A stretch of DNA of 64,000 bases, taken from positions 1 to 64,000 of the forward strand of contig CAZTPX010000029.1 of the NCBI GenBank assembly GCA_964615095.1, written 5' to 3'. Source of the DNA: JANXQG01 sp964615095. GTDB taxonomy: Bacteria > Planctomycetota > Planctomycetia > Pirellulales > Thermoguttaceae. Of this stretch, positions 18,194-25,763 are shown piece by piece (positions within the stretch are counted from its first letter, which is position 1; each line of letters starts with the position of its first letter). The notes beneath the pieces are model-generated. The model searched no databases, was not told where the DNA came from, and saw only the letters and a list, made by a program, of their open reading frames with translations. A program made the translations under genes and the position numbers.

Positions 18194-20878
18194 GTGAGCG
18201 AGCGCACTTTCATCATGCTCTTGGGATTATTTCTGGTGACAACCGTCGCCGCTGCCGAGCCGGCGCCGCTGTTCCCGTTCGTGCTGCCCTGGGACGACGC
18301 GTCGCCCGGTATCACGGACCTCAGCGGCTGGCTGCCGAAGCCGGCCGGCAAGTTCGGGCCGGTGCATATCGGCCTGGATGGACATCTCTACGCTGGTGGC
18401 CTGCGACTGCGCCTGAACGGCGTCGATCTGGCCTTCAGCGCTGCTTTCCCCACCCATGGTCAGGCCGACAAGGTTGCTGCGCGGCTGGCCAAGTTCGGCA
18501 ATAATATTGTCCGTTTTCACATCATGGACATGCAGCGATTTCCGAACGGGCTGTTGGCGCGCAACGCGAAGGATACTCGCACCATTGAACCCGAGGCGCT
18601 GGATCGACTCGACTACTTCACCGCCCAACTCATCCAGCGTGGCGTCTACATCAACCTCTGTACGCTCAACTACCGCCCGTTCAATGCCGCCGACGGCCTG
18701 CCGCCGGAGATCGAGCAGATGGGCGCGCCCTATCAGGGCCGGCACGTGGTGGGATTCTTCGATCCCACGGAGATCGAACTGCAGAAGGAGTACGATCGCA
18801 ACCTGCTGCTGCACCGCAATGCCTACACCGGCAAGACATACGCCGCGGATCCGGCGGTGGCGATGGTCGAGATCAACAATGAGAACGGCCTGCTCCACGC
18901 CTGGCTAGACGGGACTCTCGACCGGCTTCCGAAGATATTCCGGAGCGAGTTGCGTGGGCAATGGGACGAGTGGCTGAAGGGGCATTATGCCACCACGGAG
19001 CGACTGCGCGCGGCATGGTCCGAGGGTGCTCAGCCGCTGGGCGGCGAACTCCTGAGAAATGCCGACTTCGCGCACGGGCAGGATGGCTGGACGGTGGAAA
19101 CGCACCAACCGGCCGTCGCGACTGCGAAGGTGACCGGCGACGCACCCGCCGATTTGCGTGGCGCGCGCTCGGTTTGTGTGGATGTCCGGAAGATCGGCGC
19201 CGAGGCGTGGCACGTGCGGTTCGAACAGCTCGGCTTGAGGCTCTTGGCGAAGCAAAGCTACACGGCCACTTGGTGGGCCAAGGCCGAGGCGCCTATGGCG
19301 TTACAAGTCAGCCTGGCGATGAGTGATGCGCCGTGGCAGACCCTCGGCCGCGAGGGTACTGTGCAACTCTCCACCGAGTGGCAGGCATTCCGCATGACGG
19401 TACAGCCGGGCGACGGGGCGGAGAATGCCCGGTTGGTATTCGACCCGCCGATGCAGACCGGGCGGATCTGGCTGGCCGGTATCAGTCTGCGACCCGGCGG
19501 CGCGACCGGCTTGGCTGTTGGAGAGACCTTGCAGGCGGGTACGGTGGCGGGCCTGTCTCACGACAAGCTCGCCGACCGCTCGTCGTCGGCCACGCGCGAT
19601 TGGGTACGATTTCTGTGGGAGACCGAAGACGCCTACTGGCAGACGCGTTACCGCTATCTGAAGGACGTGCTGAAGGTGCAGGGGGCGGTGATCGGCACCA
19701 TCGTTGGCTGTAGCACGCCGAACCTGATGGCTAGGCTGGACTGCATCGACAGCCATGCCTATTGGCAGCACCCCGTGTTCCCCGGCCGGCCGTGGGATTC
19801 CTCGAACTGGTACGTGCGGAACGTCTCGATGGTCAACGCCCGCGGCGGTCTGCTGCCCGGCCTGGCCTTGCATCGGGTGTTGGACAAGCCGTTCTGTGTC
19901 ACCGAGTACGGCCACCCGGCGCCCAACACGTTTTGTAGTGAGGGAAGCCTGCTGCGCGGGGCCTACGCCGGCCTGCAGGATTGGGATTACCTCTCCACCT
20001 CACGCTTCGCCCAGAGCGACGACTTCGCTTTGCGGCGCATGCGGCAGTGGTTTGACATCGACCAGCACCCGACCAAGATGATCACGCTGATCCCGGCAGC
20101 AGCGATGTTCCTCCGCGGCGACGTGACGCCGGCCAAGCAGCAGATAGTGGCCACTCTCGACCGCCAACAGGAATTGGACCTGTTGCCTGGCCAGTATCCC
20201 TGGAGTTTAATTGACCTCGGCCCGCGTGGCGTCCCGCCCGAGGCGACACTGGTCCATCGCGTGGCCCTGGCGGTCGAAGGCCAGACGGCGCCACCCGATG
20301 CCCTGCGGCCAGACCGGGTCAAGCTGCCGACGGACGACTTTGTGTCCGATACGGGCCAACTGGAGTGGGACCTGCGTCGCCCCGCTCACGGCGTGGTGAC
20401 CGTCGACACAGCACGTAGCAAGGCTGTGGTGGGCTATGGCGGTGGCCGACACTACCAGCTAGGCGGCCTCGTGATCGAGCCTGGCCAGACCCACCAGGAC
20501 GGCTGGAGTGCCCTGACGCTCACCGCCATCGAGGGCGACCTGCCCACTGCGCCGTCGCGCTGGCTGATCACCGCCACAGGTTTTGTCGAGAACACGAACA
20601 TGGGTTGGAAGGACGCCGAGCACACTTCGGTGGGCAACGATTGGGGCCATGCGCCGACACTGGTGGAGGGCATTCCGGCCAGGTTCACCGTACCATTTGC
20701 GGCCGAACAGGTGCAGGTCTGGGCGCTGGACGAGCGCGGCCAACGACGGATCACCGTGCCGTGCCGGCCGGCCCCGGGCGGCCATGCGGTGATCACCATA
20801 GGCCCGGAGTGGAAGACGCTGTGGTACGAGGTCGCTGTCCGCCGTCTGGCACTGTCCGGAACCAGTTCCAGCCGATGA
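18194..20878 (+). CDS. secreted glycoside hydrolase (GH5-like, clan GH-A)
   Basis: GTG at 18194 was chosen because GGAGG sits at 18181-18185, eight bases upstream, and a signal peptide follows (FIMLLGLFLVTTVAAAEP). The product is 894 residues. The first half looks like a TIM-barrel cellulase-superfamily enzyme: NNIVRFHIMDMQRFPNGL, ALDRLDYFTAQLIQRGVYI, the acid/base site VEINNENGL with E230 and a later nucleophile candidate in FCVTEYGHPAPN with E571. Between them (about 290-430) lies a beta-rich insert (GELLRNADFAHGQDGWTVE) of the carbohydrate-binding type. The last 200 residues are beta-rich. The fold and catalytic pair support a retaining hydrolase; substrate is unknown. Confidence 0.75.
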   Translation: MSERTFIMLLGLFLVTTVAAAEPAPLFPFVLPWDDASPGITDLSGWLPKPAGKFGPVHIGLDGHLYAGGLRLRLNGVDLAFSAAFPTHGQADKVAARLAKFGNNIVRFHIMDMQRFPNGLLARNAKDTRTIEPEALDRLDYFTAQLIQRGVYINLCTLNYRPFNAADGLPPEIEQMGAPYQGRHVVGFFDPTEIELQKEYDRNLLLHRNAYTGKTYAADPAVAMVEINNENGLLHAWLDGTLDRLPKIFRSELRGQWDEWLKGHYATTERLRAAWSEGAQPLGGELLRNADFAHGQDGWTVETHQPAVATAKVTGDAPADLRGARSVCVDVRKIGAEAWHVRFEQLGLRLLAKQSYTATWWAKAEAPMALQVSLAMSDAPWQTLGREGTVQLSTEWQAFRMTVQPGDGAENARLVFDPPMQTGRIWLAGISLRPGGATGLAVGETLQAGTVAGLSHDKLADRSSSATRDWVRFLWETEDAYWQTRYRYLKDVLKVQGAVIGTIVGCSTPNLMARLDCIDSHAYWQHPVFPGRPWDSSNWYVRNVSMVNARGGLLPGLALHRVLDKPFCVTEYGHPAPNTFCSEGSLLRGAYAGLQDWDYLSTSRFAQSDDFALRRMRQWFDIDQHPTKMITLIPAAAMFLRGDVTPAKQQIVATLDRQQELDLLPGQYPWSLIDLGPRGVPPEATLVHRVALAVEGQTAPPDALRPDRVKLPTDDFVSDTGQLEWDLRRPAHGVVTVDTARSKAVVGYGGGRHYQLGGLVIEPGQTHQDGWSALTLTAIEGDLPTAPSRWLITATGFVENTNMGWKDAEHTSVGNDWGHAPTLVEGIPARFTVPFAAEQVQVWALDERGQRRITVPCRPAPGGHAVITIGPEWKTLWYEVAVRRLALSGTSSSR

Positions 20879-20964
20879 GCGTCATCGCTGACACGGTCTT
20901 AAGCCCTCACCCCCTGCCCCGCGAGAATGCTGAAAAGTCGAGGTGGATACAAGATGTAGTTCTG

Positions 20965-20984
20965 AGTACTCAGTACTGAGTACT
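20965..20984. repeat. 20-bp perfect palindrome
   Basis: AGTACTCAGTACTGAGTACT equals its own reverse complement and contains three AGTACT/CAGTACTG units. It lies about 85 bases after the glycoside hydrolase stop. It could be an operator or a simple-sequence palindrome; nothing nearby decides this. Confidence 0.6.
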
Positions 20985-21130
20985 ATAGGCTGTGTTCTCG
21001 CGAGACTTCCTCATCGTTCCCATATGTCGAGTGGTACCCGCACAGCGTGTCGTGGAGAGGGGAGACTTCTCGGATAGCCTCTTCGAAAGGGGCATATCTA
21101 TTTCTTGCCAGATCGCGCAAAATAGAGCAC

Positions 21131-21223
21131 GTACAAGGCACCCCCGCCCACTCGGTGCCCACAGGCCGTCCCACCACGAACGTACCAGGCATCCCTCGCC
21201 CGCCCGATGCCCAGAGACCGTCC
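21131..21223. repeat. two imperfect 42-base direct repeats
   Basis: Copies at about 21131-21172 and 21182-21223 share GTAC-AGGCA, a CCC-CGCCC core, TGCCCA-AG and CCGTCC. They lie upstream of the DUF1549 operon. Each copy has potential to pair its GGCA with TGCC, giving a short hairpin. Origin unknown. Confidence 0.5.
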
Positions 21224-21292
21224 TGCCTTAGGTAGAAGACATCTATGGCTACGCATACCATTCGCACTTAACCGTTCTGGGAGTAAATTGCG

Positions 21293-24214
21293 ATGAAAAC
21301 GAAGGCCGTGCCCCTTGTCGTGCTGGGTCTCATCGTTGTGGATTTCGCTTCCGCCCGAGGCGCAGAACCGCTGAAGCCGGCGCCGGCCCAGCCCGCGGTT
21401 GCCCCCAACTCGGTTTTTTTCCTCCGCGACGCAATGCCGCTTTTGAACAAGCTGGGCTGCAATCAGGCCAAATGCCACGGTTCGCTGAGCGGAAAGGGCG
21501 GCTTCCAGCTTTCCATGTTCGGCAGTAATCCTGCCGATGATTACTCCGCGTTGACCAAGTCCGCAGCAGGGCGGCGGATCAACAAGATCGAGCCGCCAAA
21601 GAGCCTGTTCCTCTTGAAGGCAACTGCCAGCATTGCCCACGAGGGAGCGCAGGCAGTCAAAATCCAGGCGGGCTCTCCGGAATACAACCTCCTTGTTTCT
21701 TGGGTCGCTCAGGGCGCATCCTGGGGCGATCAGAAACAGCCGGAGCTTCTTTCCATTGCGGTCCTTCCCAGGGAGCAGACGCTGCAAATAAGCGAGATCC
21801 GGCAGCTTTCGGTAACGGCGATCTTCGCCGACGGCGCCAAGCGAGACGTAACCCGCTACGCTGTCTACGCGCCCGCCGACAAGACGCTAGCCACGGTGGA
21901 CGGTGACGGGAAGGTGCAGGCGAACAACTATGGCGAAGTGCCGATCGTCGTGAGCTTCATGCGGCGATTCGACACCGTTCGTATCACCGTCCCGCAGCCT
22001 CTGCCATCGCCTTTCCCCGCAGTCCAGGTAAGCAACAAGATTGATGAGTTTGTCTTTGCCAAGTTGAAGACGCTGGGCATACCGCCTTCACAGGTTTGCC
22101 CGGATCATGTCTTCCTCCGCCGGGTTTATCTTGACGTGCTGGGCGCTCTGCCGACGCCTGATGAAGCCCGCGTCTTTCTTTCCGACAAGGACCCGAAGAA
22201 AAGGAGCAAGCTGGTCGACCGCCTGCTGGGAGACGAACGGTTTGCCGGTTTCTGGGCCATGAAGTGGGGCGACTTGTTGCGAATCAAGACCGGCGTGGGA
22301 GTGACCCGGCCGGCGGCGGCGGCGACCTACTACCGCTGGGTGCGAGACAGCCTGGCGCACGATAAGCCGTACGACCAGTTTGTGCGGGAGCTGATCACGT
22401 CCCGCGGCAGCAATTACGAGTGCGGTCCGGCCAACTTTTTTGCGCCGTCCACTGAGAATAATGCGCAGGGCTTTGCCGAGGCCACGGCCTTGGTGTTCAT
22501 GGGACAGAGGATCGGCTGCGCCCGCTGCCACGTTCACCCCCAGGAGAACTGGACCCCGGACGACAATCTCGGCCTGGCTGCCTTCTTCGCCGCCGTCAGC
22601 GTGAAAAGCACTAAAGAGTGGACGGAGCAGATTGTCTTTACTGATCCCGCCAAGACGCTCAGTCGCCCGAAAACCGGCGAGGTCGTGCAGCCCAAGTTTT
22701 TGGGCGGGGGTGTTGTAGACCTGGCGGCAGCCGAGAAGGCGGCTCAGGAGGCGGAGCGCGCGGTCGCCGGCGTTAAGGCGGTGGCCGACAAGGCCGCCAC
22801 GGCTCGGGTCGCTGCCCAGACGCTGGCCGCTGCCAAACGCCAGCAGGCCAATGAGGCGAAGAAGAAGCAGGACGATCTGGCGCACAAACAGCCCAAGCCC
22901 GCCCCGGCGGAATTGGCTGCCGCCGAGACCGCGCGGCAGGCGGCCGAGAAGATCGCTCGGGATGCCGAAGCAGCGGCCGCGACCGTCGGGGGCGAAGCCG
23001 ATAAGGCTCAGCAGACGCTGCTTGCGGCAGAGAAGGCCGCCCTCGCAAAGCGCGCGGCGGCCATCGATCAGAGGCAAGTAGACCCCCGCAGCACGTTTGC
23101 CGATTGGCTCATCTCTCCCCAAAACCCTTGCTTCGCCAAGAACATCGCCAACCGAATATGGTTCTGGCTCCTGGGCAGGGGCATTGTCCACGAGGCCGAC
23201 GACTGGCGCTCGACTAACCCGCCCGAAAACCCGGAACTGTTGCAGTACCTTGAAAAAGAACTCGTCGCCAACAAGTACGACCTCAAGCACATCTATCGAC
23301 TGATCCTGAACTCCACCACGTACCAGCTTTCCGCCCTGCCCAACCAATGGAACGCCAATGACGTCGTGCACTTCTCCCATTACCAGGTCAAGCGGCTTGG
23401 CTCCGAACAGCTCTTGGATGCGCTGTCCCAGGTTACCGACACGTGGGAGAGTTTCAGCAACGCGGTTGCCGCTCCCACCGTTTCCATGCCCGCGGGCCAC
23501 GAGGCCAAGGAGATCCCGGACGGCAGCACGGAATCGCCGTTCCTGAAACTGTTTGGGCGGGCAACCAGGGACACGGCTTTCGAGTCGCAACGAAATTCGG
23601 CGCCTTCCATGGAGCAGTCGCTGTACCTGGTCAACTCGGACGAGTTCCAGGCCAAGGTCGTCAACAGCCCGCGGATGAGGCGGATCCTCGAACAAAAGAA
23701 GAGCGATGCCGAAATTGTCGAGGAACTCTATTTCGCTACGCTGGCGCGGGCGCCGACGGAAAAGGAAAACCAGCGGGTCCTCGAATATGTCCTGGGCGCG
23801 AGCAAGCCTGCCATTCAGCAGGCCAACGCCGGGCGGAAGGCGGCTGAGGAGGCCTTGGCCAAAGTGAAAGGGGACCTGGCCAAGGCCATGGCCGACCACG
23901 AGGCAGCCGAAAGGGCGGCCAAGGAGGCGGAGACCAAGGCCGCAGCCAAGGACAAACCTGTGGAGGAACAGAAGAAGGCCGCAACTGAGGCTGCCGCCCG
24001 GCCGGGCACCAAGTACTCATGGTCGGTGGCCAATCAGGCCAAGACCAAGCGCGACCAGCTCGCGGCAGAAGAAAAAGCCGCCACCGCCCGGCTGGCCGAA
24101 GCCAACAAGAAGATCGACGCCGTCAACGCCGCGCACCAGCAACAAAGGCTACCGGCGCTGCAGGACGTCTTTTGGATGCTGTTGAATACCAAGGAGTTCA
24201 TGTGTAACCACTGA
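21293..24214 (+). CDS. PSCyt1/DUF1549/DUF1553 planctomycete protein with two coiled-coil inserts
   Basis: 973 residues with a signal peptide (AVPLVVLGLIVVDFASARG). A cytochrome-like PSCyt1 region has GCNQAKCHG (C56, C61, H62), followed by a BIG2-type beta domain (LPREQTLQISEIRQLSVTA). DUF1549 follows (FLRRVYLDVLGALPTPDEA, FWAMKWGDLLRI) with IGCARCHVHP (C409, C412, H413), a CxxCH heme-type motif. DUF1553 follows (STFADWLISPQNPCFAKNI, NRIWFWLLGRGIV, IYRLILNSTTYQLS, APTEKENQRV). Two alanine-lysine-rich coiled coils, at about 477-593 and 840-950, interrupt these domains and are not usual for the family. The gene starts an operon with DUF1501 and PPC genes. Family function is unproven; export and heme binding are likely. 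Confidence 0.88.
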   Translation: MKTKAVPLVVLGLIVVDFASARGAEPLKPAPAQPAVAPNSVFFLRDAMPLLNKLGCNQAKCHGSLSGKGGFQLSMFGSNPADDYSALTKSAAGRRINKIEPPKSLFLLKATASIAHEGAQAVKIQAGSPEYNLLVSWVAQGASWGDQKQPELLSIAVLPREQTLQISEIRQLSVTAIFADGAKRDVTRYAVYAPADKTLATVDGDGKVQANNYGEVPIVVSFMRRFDTVRITVPQPLPSPFPAVQVSNKIDEFVFAKLKTLGIPPSQVCPDHVFLRRVYLDVLGALPTPDEARVFLSDKDPKKRSKLVDRLLGDERFAGFWAMKWGDLLRIKTGVGVTRPAAAATYYRWVRDSLAHDKPYDQFVRELITSRGSNYECGPANFFAPSTENNAQGFAEATALVFMGQRIGCARCHVHPQENWTPDDNLGLAAFFAAVSVKSTKEWTEQIVFTDPAKTLSRPKTGEVVQPKFLGGGVVDLAAAEKAAQEAERAVAGVKAVADKAATARVAAQTLAAAKRQQANEAKKKQDDLAHKQPKPAPAELAAAETARQAAEKIARDAEAAAATVGGEADKAQQTLLAAEKAALAKRAAAIDQRQVDPRSTFADWLISPQNPCFAKNIANRIWFWLLGRGIVHEADDWRSTNPPENPELLQYLEKELVANKYDLKHIYRLILNSTTYQLSALPNQWNANDVVHFSHYQVKRLGSEQLLDALSQVTDTWESFSNAVAAPTVSMPAGHEAKEIPDGSTESPFLKLFGRATRDTAFESQRNSAPSMEQSLYLVNSDEFQAKVVNSPRMRRILEQKKSDAEIVEELYFATLARAPTEKENQRVLEYVLGASKPAIQQANAGRKAAEEALAKVKGDLAKAMADHEAAERAAKEAETKAAAKDKPVEEQKKAATEAAARPGTKYSWSVANQAKTKRDQLAAEEKAATARLAEANKKIDAVNAAHQQQRLPALQDVFWMLLNTKEFMCNH

Positions 24215-24217
24215 AAC

Positions 24218-24302
24218 GCTATCCGGAAAGTCTCCCCTCTCCCGCCTGCTGTACCCAGCAGGCGGGAGAGGGGAGATATGTTGCGAAGACTTTCCGGATA
24301 GC
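24218..24302. repeat. nested inverted repeat in the operon spacer
   Basis: Outer arms GCTATCCGGAAAGTCT (24218-24233) and its exact complement (24287-24302) enclose inner arms at 24231-24250 and 24257-24276, which are also exactly complementary over 20 bases with a six-base GTACCC loop. The whole can fold into one long interrupted hairpin between the DUF1549 stop and the DUF1501 ribosome binding site. It could stabilise or terminate part of the operon transcript, or be an inserted palindromic element. Confidence 0.8.
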
Positions 24303-24332
24303 CTCTGAAAACGCCAAAGAGGAGGACTTGCG

Positions 24333-25718
24333 ATGTTCAAGATCGACGCGCGAAACCTGGACCCGAGCTGCTCGGGCGTAAACCGCCGCGACTTCGTGAG
24401 AGTCGGCGCCCTGGGTACGTTGGGACTGACTCTTGCAGATTGGCTGAAGGGGAAGGCCCAGGGGGCCATCACTGAGGGGAAGGCCAAGTCCGTCATCCAG
24501 CTTTGGATGTGGGGAGGCCCGTCGCACCTCGATTCGTTCGACCCGAAGCCGGAAGCCGGGGATGCCTACTGTGGCGAACTCAAGAACCCCATCGAGACCA
24601 AGGTGCCGGGGATGAGGATTGCGCAGATCTTCCCCCTGCTGGCCAAGCAGGCGGACAAGTTCTCCATCCTCAGGAGCTTCACCTCCCTGACCGACGATCA
24701 CTATGGCGGCACTTACACAGTGCAGACCGGCTTTCCCACGTCCCAGCAGTTCGGCGCGCCGGATGCGGCCAAGCAACTCGGCAACCCGTCCATTGGCGCG
24801 GTCGTGGGCCTGAAGAAGGGCTACGAAGCCGGCTACAAGGGTGCCCTGCCGCCGTACATCATTCTCCCCCGCAGCGACTGGTGGATTGGCGCCGCGGGGT
24901 TCCTGGGTCCCCGGTACGAGCCCTTCGCCGCCGGCGGCGATCCCAACCAACCAGGGTTCATGGCCCAGGGGATGAGGCTGGCCAACGGCATCACGCCGCA
25001 GCGCTCCGAGGCCCGCCACGCACTCCTCCGCGACGTGGATTCGCTGGCCGGGGAGATCGGCAGGGACAAGCTTGTCCAGACGATGGACTCGTTTCAGGAG
25101 AAGGCCTACGGGCTGGTCCTGGGCGATGCCAAGAATGCCTTCGACCTGTCACAGGAGGACAACAAGCTGCGCGACCGTTACGGCCGCAATACGTTCGGCC
25201 AGTCCTGCCTGTTGGCGCGCCGGCTGGTGGAACACGGCGTTCCCTTCATCACCGTCGTGGATGGCGGCTGGGACATGCACTCCACCTGCATCGAATCGAT
25301 GAAACAGAAGGCGCCGAACATCGACCAGGGATTTGCCGCCCTGCTCGAAGACCTGGCTCAGCGGGGGCTTTTGGAGAGCACCATCGTCTATTGGACCGGC
25401 GAGTTCGGCAGGACCCCGAAGCTCCAATGGGACGGTCAGTGGAAGGGCGGGCGTCACCACTGGAACACGCCGACACCCGTGGTGGTCGCCGGCGGCGGAT
25501 TTCGAGGAGGCGTCGTGGTTGGCGCCAGCGATGCCAAAGGCGAGACGATCAAGGACCGCCCGATTTACCCCTGGGACCTGACGGCCAGCATTTACAAGCT
25601 GTTGGGAATTGACTACCTGGGCAAGCTCCCCCATCCGCAAGGTTGCGGTGTAGCCAGCCTCAGCCCGCTGGCCGGCAACGGAGTCAAGAGCGGAGGGTTG
25701 CTGACGGAGATCATGTAG
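24333..25718 (+). CDS. DUF1501 protein with Tat signal
   Basis: 461 residues; ATG at 24333 follows GAGGAGG at 24319-24325. The N-terminus SGVNRRDFVRVGALGTLGLTLA is a Tat signal. DUF1501 motifs follow: VIQLWMWGGPSHLDSFDPKP, SILRSFTSLTDDHYGG, GQSCLLARRLVEHGVPFITVVDGGWDMHS split over two strands, and STIVYWTGEFGRTPKL with GGRHHWN near the end. The family has an alkaline-phosphatase/sulfatase-like fold with metal-binding D and H residues but no proven substrate. DUF1549/1553 and DUF1501 genes are almost always neighbours in planctomycetes, suggesting a joint envelope function. The next gene starts 45 bases downstream. Confidence 0.9.
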   Translation: MFKIDARNLDPSCSGVNRRDFVRVGALGTLGLTLADWLKGKAQGAITEGKAKSVIQLWMWGGPSHLDSFDPKPEAGDAYCGELKNPIETKVPGMRIAQIFPLLAKQADKFSILRSFTSLTDDHYGGTYTVQTGFPTSQQFGAPDAAKQLGNPSIGAVVGLKKGYEAGYKGALPPYIILPRSDWWIGAAGFLGPRYEPFAAGGDPNQPGFMAQGMRLANGITPQRSEARHALLRDVDSLAGEIGRDKLVQTMDSFQEKAYGLVLGDAKNAFDLSQEDNKLRDRYGRNTFGQSCLLARRLVEHGVPFITVVDGGWDMHSTCIESMKQKAPNIDQGFAALLEDLAQRGLLESTIVYWTGEFGRTPKLQWDGQWKGGRHHWNTPTPVVVAGGGFRGGVVVGASDAKGETIKDRPIYPWDLTASIYKLLGIDYLGKLPHPQGCGVASLSPLAGNGVKSGGLLTEIM

Positions 25719-25763
25719 GCCGGTGGAACGCCGCCGGCCGGTTTTGAGGGAGATGATTGCGCC

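Larger units (their letters stand above)
20879..21292. other. intergenic region with repeats, no gene
   Basis: The region holds a 20-bp perfect palindrome and two imperfect 42-base tandem copies, both listed separately. At 21060-21090 the stretch GAGACTTCTCGGATAGCCTC resembles the arm found at 24287-24306 in the next operon spacer. No coding frame is convincing. Confidence 0.5.

Noticed and set aside
22088..23899. 603-residue open frame antisense to the DUF1549/1553 gene
   Set aside because: Same reason: the sense strand encodes recognised domains across its length.
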